Source: DATMBL01 sp050735975 (GTDB lineage: Bacteria; Desulfobacterota; Binatia; UBA9968). Taken from it: 64,000 nucleotides of DNA. Below the pieces are notes generated by a model. It saw only the letters and a program-made list of their open reading frames with translations. It did no database searches and was not told where the DNA came from. The position numbers and the translations under genes are program-made. The stretch lies in NCBI GenBank assembly GCA_050735975.1, contig JBOHVS010000376.1:13022-77021 (forward strand), in the 5' to 3' direction. This document shows, piece by piece, positions 60,692 to 64,000 of the stretch (position 1 is the stretch's first letter; every line of letters starts with the position of its first letter).

Positions 60692-61111
60692 TCATTCAAC
60701 CGGATTCAGCAGATGTTCTTTTAGACTTGTGTGGACACCGTAGATGACTTTGCCGATTTTTGGTTTGGGATTGGGCTCCGTGCTGACCTGATAAAGAATC
60801 AGACGGCCGGACCCGGTGTTGTTCAGTTGGTAGAAAAAACCGGCGGGAACGTGGACGCCCTGATGTTTGCTCAATTTGAACTCTTCGCCGTCTTTGAGTC
60901 CTTTCATCGTGCATTCGCCTTCGACGACAAAAAAGGTGTGATCCGAACCGGGATGACAATGCAATTCGTCATTCACTCCCGGCTCGTAGCAGTTAAAAGC
61001 GATATGGCAACGATCGGTTTGAGTCGGACGAATGTAATTTCGTCCCGTCGGCTTATCCCAACGGGCTTGCTTCTCGGCATCGACTAGGGTTATTTTCGTA
61101 ATGTTCTCCAT
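60692..61111 (-). CDS. Cupin-domain protein
   Basis: A 139-residue single cupin. Cupin motif 1 is ELHCHPGSDHTFFVVEGECT, with His ligands at both H positions and Glu; motif 2 is HQGVHVPAGFFYQLNNTGSG, with its His missing from the usual PxxxxH site but Gln present. It is a small-molecule dioxygenase, isomerase or storage fold; the function cannot be fixed. GGAGGTG precedes ATG 61111. The unknown small gene at 60400 follows it. Confidence 0.8.
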   Translation of the reverse strand: MENITKITLVDAEKQARWDKPTGRNYIRPTQTDRCHIAFNCYEPGVNDELHCHPGSDHTFFVVEGECTMKGLKDGEEFKLSKHQGVHVPAGFFYQLNNTGSGRLILYQVSTEPNPKPKIGKVIYGVHTSLKEHLLNPVE

Positions 61112-61593
61112 CTCGCACCTCCAGTAGTATGTTTTGATCTCAGCATAGCGTTTCTCCGAATTTACAGGACTTCCTCACCAGAAAGCAAGCTTCAGGAACA
61201 GCGGCATCCGGCTTCAATACTGGACAGGCGTCCAGGCGGGTGTTACCAGGCGAAACGCGCATTAGCATGGAGCAAGGAGCCGCCGGCCTCTGAAGTCGAA
61301 CTTGGATTATGAATTCGCCCGGGGAGTTATGGGTGATGGTATATTCCCTTATGGCATCGAGCGAAATCTTCCGACTCTCGGGGCGGCTACTCTGTATTCC
61401 GTCGAGCAGGGACTTACGGAGCGAAGGCTGGAGTTAAGCGAGATTGTCGCGCCCGAAAACGGGTGAGCTCTTTTAGCCGGGGGCCGATACCCGCAGAGCA
61501 AGCATGGATGAAGCCGGATTGGGAGCGTCTAGCCTTTTCCAGTCGAGCCGTGCATTGCGTCCCCCTCCTTTTGCTGCCGTATCTGCAGTCGAG
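61112..61593. other. Intergenic region, no recognised gene
   Basis: Nearly 480 bases between the cupin gene and the tctB end. It contains GCATGGAGCAAGGAGC words at 61266-61281 but no convincing reading frame or RNA gene. A small frame at 61504 is only the tctB antisense. Promoters for the cupin gene should lie at its left edge. Confidence 0.4.
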
Positions 61594-62073
61594 CTAGAGC
61601 GCCTCGACCCACGTCAAGAGTACCGGCTCAGGGAAGGGGAGGTGCAGTATGCGGTCGAATACTCCCCAAAAAAAGATATATGTCGCGATGGCCAGCGCCA
61701 GCGATAAGCTCCAGCTCTCGCGTCCTTGAAACTTTAAGTACAGGAAGACGGTCAAGGGAATGGCCACATGGAACCCTACAAGCCATATCGCGAAGCCAAA
61801 GCCAAAAAGCCATGCAAAAATATTGAGTGTTCTCCGGCGGGCAAGGCTCGGATCGACCCCTTTCGTGAACTCGAAGTCCATCGCTTTGGCCCTCTCTCGA
61901 TGCGACCCCACAGCATCAATCCCCAACTGAACCAGACTGAGCACGAGCAGTGGCAGCGATGCCAGTAATGGAAAAAGGCGAGCGGAAGGATCCCAGTTTT
62001 TGGCCTCATAGGCGGCCCAGGCGGCCAGGATAACAAAGAAAAGGCTCAAAAAGGCTTGGGGTCTAAGCTTCAT
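61594..62073 (-). CDS. tctB: Tripartite tricarboxylate transporter, small membrane subunit TctB
   Basis: A 159-residue protein starting MKLRPQAFLSLFFVILAAWA, with four helices and the ending LPFPEPVLLTWVEAL. The ATG at 62073 overlaps the tctA stop by 11 bases (ATGAAGCTTAG), so translation is coupled. The order tctC, tctA, tctB differs from the first operon, where tctB precedes tctA. Paralogous to the protein at 5715 (shared MDFQ/EFTKGVDP and RRR). Confidence 0.92.
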   Translation of the reverse strand: MKLRPQAFLSLFFVILAAWAAYEAKNWDPSARLFPLLASLPLLVLSLVQLGIDAVGSHRERAKAMDFEFTKGVDPSLARRRTLNIFAWLFGFGFAIWLVGFHVAIPLTVFLYLKFQGRESWSLSLALAIATYIFFWGVFDRILHLPFPEPVLLTWVEAL

Positions 62074-63562
62074 CGGTTTTACCAAACGCCGGTTTCTTCT
62101 TACGATACCGAGCCTGAAACATTGGATAAGCCAATGCGGCCAAAATGAGTAGCAGGATAACGATAACGCCCGGGAAGGTTAGCCATCCGGCCCCGTATCT
62201 CTGCACACTGATGAAAAGATATCTCTCGGTGAGCGCGCCAAGCACGAGGCCAAGGATGAGAGGTGGCCTCGCCCAGTGGAAGAGCACCATGGCATATCCG
62301 AGAACGCCAAAGAGCAACATGACGATGATATCGCTAAAGTCGTTGTTAGTTGCGAATGAGCCTAGAAAGATGAGCACAAGCAAACAGGGAATGATTAGCG
62401 AGCCCCGAACCAGGGTGATTTTCGCAAGGTAATCCAGGAATAGGAAGCTTACGGCTACCGTAATGACGTTGGCGATCACAATGATCCAGACCATGGAAAA
62501 AGTGACATCGAGGTACTTCGTAAGCATATCCGGGCCAGGCTCCAAGCCGACTACAAGAAACGCTCCCAGCAGGATCGCGGTACTGAGGCTTCCGGGGACC
62601 CCGAAAGCGACCGTGGGGATCAGGCTTCCTCCCTCTTTAGAGTTATTGGCCGCACCAGGTCCCAGAACCCCTTCGATGGCGCCTTTGCCGAATCGGCTCT
62701 TATCCTTGCTGCTCTGGACCGCATGGCCATAGGCCACCCACTGAGCTACCGCGCCACCCATTCCCGGGATGATGCCGATAAACGTCCCAAGCAGGGAAGC
62801 CCGTACCGTCAATCCGAGATATCTGATTGTGTCTTTGACTCCTTCCCACACACCTTTCAATTTCCCGATACTGGTTTCGGCAATACTCGTGCCTCTAACC
62901 GCCAGATCGATGATCTCCGGGATTGCAAAAAGACCTATGGTTACCGGCACCAAATCGAGACCGTCAAAAAGATAAACCAGTCCGAACGTGTAGCGCGGTA
63001 CGCCTGTTTCAGCGCTTATTCCTATCCCGGCAAGTAAAAATCCAAATAGGCCGCTGGCAAGGCCTCGGATCACTGAGCCCCCGCTCAAGGAAGCGATAAA
63101 GGTGACGCCGAGAACCGTAAGCATAAAAAGCTCCGGCGATCCCAGCGCGAGCACCAGAGGCTGCATCACCGGGATAGCGGCGGCCAACGCAAATGCGCCG
63201 ATCACCGCCCCTATGAGAGAGCTAAACAGTGCTGCGCCCAATGCCCTCCCTGCTTCGCCCTTTTTGGCCATGGGATGGCCATCGACGATCGTTGCCGCCG
63301 CGATTCCCTCACCTGGAACGCCGAAGAGTATGGAGGTGACGTCCCCGGTGGTCTGACAGACCGAGTGCATCCCCAGAAGAAAGGCAAAGGCCGCAATAGG
63401 GGTCATGCCGTAGACGAACGGTATCATCAACGCCAACGCTACTGACCCGCCCAATCCCGGCAAAAGCCCGACCACAAAACCAACGGCTATCCCGATAAGC
63501 ATCAGCGGGAACGCGGGCCAGGTGAAGACCGTCGTCAACCCGGAAAGAAAGGCGTCAAGCAT
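62063..63562 (-). CDS. tctA: Tripartite tricarboxylate transporter, large membrane subunit TctA
   Basis: A 499-residue membrane protein, the same length as the copy at 4027. Motifs: IGIAVGFVVGLLPGLGGSVA, DVTSILFGVPGEGIAAATIV, GIIPGMGGAVAQWVAYG and GPGAANNSKEGGSLIPTVAF with GVPGSLSTAILL. It imports carboxylates with TctB after delivery by TctC. GGGAGA precedes ATG 63562; the tctC stop is 51 bases upstream. This is the complete-order operon, so it gives the reference for the partial set at 4-6 kb. Confidence 0.95.
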   Translation of the reverse strand: MLDAFLSGLTTVFTWPAFPLMLIGIAVGFVVGLLPGLGGSVALALMIPFVYGMTPIAAFAFLLGMHSVCQTTGDVTSILFGVPGEGIAAATIVDGHPMAKKGEAGRALGAALFSSLIGAVIGAFALAAAIPVMQPLVLALGSPELFMLTVLGVTFIASLSGGSVIRGLASGLFGFLLAGIGISAETGVPRYTFGLVYLFDGLDLVPVTIGLFAIPEIIDLAVRGTSIAETSIGKLKGVWEGVKDTIRYLGLTVRASLLGTFIGIIPGMGGAVAQWVAYGHAVQSSKDKSRFGKGAIEGVLGPGAANNSKEGGSLIPTVAFGVPGSLSTAILLGAFLVVGLEPGPDMLTKYLDVTFSMVWIIVIANVITVAVSFLFLDYLAKITLVRGSLIIPCLLVLIFLGSFATNNDFSDIIVMLLFGVLGYAMVLFHWARPPLILGLVLGALTERYLFISVQRYGAGWLTFPGVIVILLLILAALAYPMFQARYRKKKPAFGKTDEA

Positions 63563-63612
63563 TAAGTCTCCCTATATAATTTCCAAAGAAGCCGTACGTC
63601 GACGGAAACCAC

Positions 63613-64000
63613 TCACTTTCCCGTAAACAGTTTGGTGATCGCCTTTTGGTCCGCGGGAGATGTATCGAATACGTCTCTATAAAGCTCCTCAAGGATGCGG
63701 CCGGGCACTGGATCAATCGGCCGCTTCAATTTCTTCGCTTCAGCCAAGAGCTCTGGATCTTGGGCTGCACTCATAAAGCTGGTGCGCAGAGTCTCTACCC
63801 TGCCTGAGGGAACGCCGGGAGGAAGAAAAAAGGGCCGCCCACCGAAGGAGCTTGCTGCGGCAACGCTTACGATGGATTTGTCCTTCTTGCTATCCACCAA
63901 TTCCCAAAAGGTTGGGGCATCGGCAAAATCCGGGTCCCGTTTTCGCTCCGACGTTCCAATTTGCGCGATGACAGCGATTTTGCCGGTTTTTAAAAGCTCC
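63613..64000 (-). CDS. tctC: TctC-type tricarboxylate-binding protein, C-terminal part
   Basis: The visible 128 residues are the end of a periplasmic binding protein; the gene continues past the window. KIAVIAQIGTSERKRDPDFA is a typical strand-helix of the family. Later GRPFFLPPGVPSGRVETLRT precedes DPELLAEAKKLKRPIDPVPG and ELYRDVFDTSPADQKAITKL, the standard TctC/bug-family ending. It belongs to the tctC-tctA-tctB operon and delivers a carboxylate to TctA/TctB. Confidence 0.88.
   Translation of the reverse strand, partial: ELLKTGKIAVIAQIGTSERKRDPDFADAPTFWELVDSKKDKSIVSVAAASSFGGRPFFLPPGVPSGRVETLRTSFMSAAQDPELLAEAKKLKRPIDPVPGRILEELYRDVFDTSPADQKAITKLFTGK

Noticed and set aside
61504..61707. A 67-residue plus-strand frame
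   Set aside because: Its second half is antisense to tctB and the start has no ribosome site.

Overview
The window comes from a Gram-negative bacterium of roughly 55% GC, probably an uncultured soil, sediment or groundwater lineage. The signs are Tat and lipoprotein signals, tripartite tricarboxylate (Tct) and TRAP-TAXI transporters, a proteobacterial-style sigma-70 and very many acyl-CoA enzymes. The mix of amidohydrolases, orphan binding proteins and repeat-filled intergenic DNA resembles metagenome genomes of Desulfobacterota-, Tectomicrobia- or Rokubacteria-like groups. That placement is an inference. I saw no tRNA, rRNA, CRISPR array or phage.

Layout. (1) 1-8.3 kb: end of a methyltransferase gene, then a minus-strand catabolic block with an MDR dehydrogenase, three amidohydrolase-superfamily enzymes and a TctB-TctA transporter with a clear minus-strand terminator but no adjacent tctC. 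(2) 8.6-20.7 kb, plus strand: two acyl-CoA dehydrogenases (one without the catalytic Glu), a thiolase-like protein without the nucleophilic Cys paired with a DUF35 protein, three enoyl-CoA hydratase-family proteins, an acyl-CoA ligase, an alpha/beta hydrolase and a fused double family III CoA-transferase. (3) 20.7-27 kb: two iron-type binding proteins around a fused permease with no ATPase, then a hydratase/lyase plus acyl-CoA dehydrogenase pair. (4) 27-31 kb: VOC protein, amidohydrolase remnant, aldo/keto reductase and a membrane BON-domain protein. (5) 31-36 kb: a second hydratase/lyase plus acyl-CoA dehydrogenase pair followed by the same two CoA-transferase halves as separate genes. (6) 36-44 kb: amidohydrolase, HpcH/HpaI aldolase, then a minus-strand set with a haem-oxygenase-fold putative diiron protein, a MetE-like zinc protein and a TAXI-TRAP transporter. 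(7) 44-64 kb: rpoD, M1 aminopeptidase, TPR lipoprotein, a RAYT element beside an RHS remnant, a phospholipase D-type synthase, two Tat-exported aldo/keto reductases around a nucleotide antiporter and a DoxX protein, several small enzymes, and a complete-order tctC-tctA-tctB operon cut by the window end.

How it works together (inference). Organic acids are imported by Tct, TRAP and ABC systems, activated to CoA thioesters by the ligase or by the two-domain CoA-transferases, desaturated by acyl-CoA dehydrogenases, and hydrated and cleaved by crotonase-family enzymes. Two of these look like p-hydroxycinnamoyl-CoA hydratase/lyases, and the Cys-less thiolase-like/DUF35 pair resembles steroid side-chain retro-aldolases. 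The region therefore looks specialised in retro-aldol side-chain removal from aromatic or alicyclic acyl-CoAs.

Intergenic DNA is filled with several repeat families: inverted tracts built of short words, a REP-like palindrome and a CCCTTCG/GAACGG element. In places they supply the ends of reading frames.
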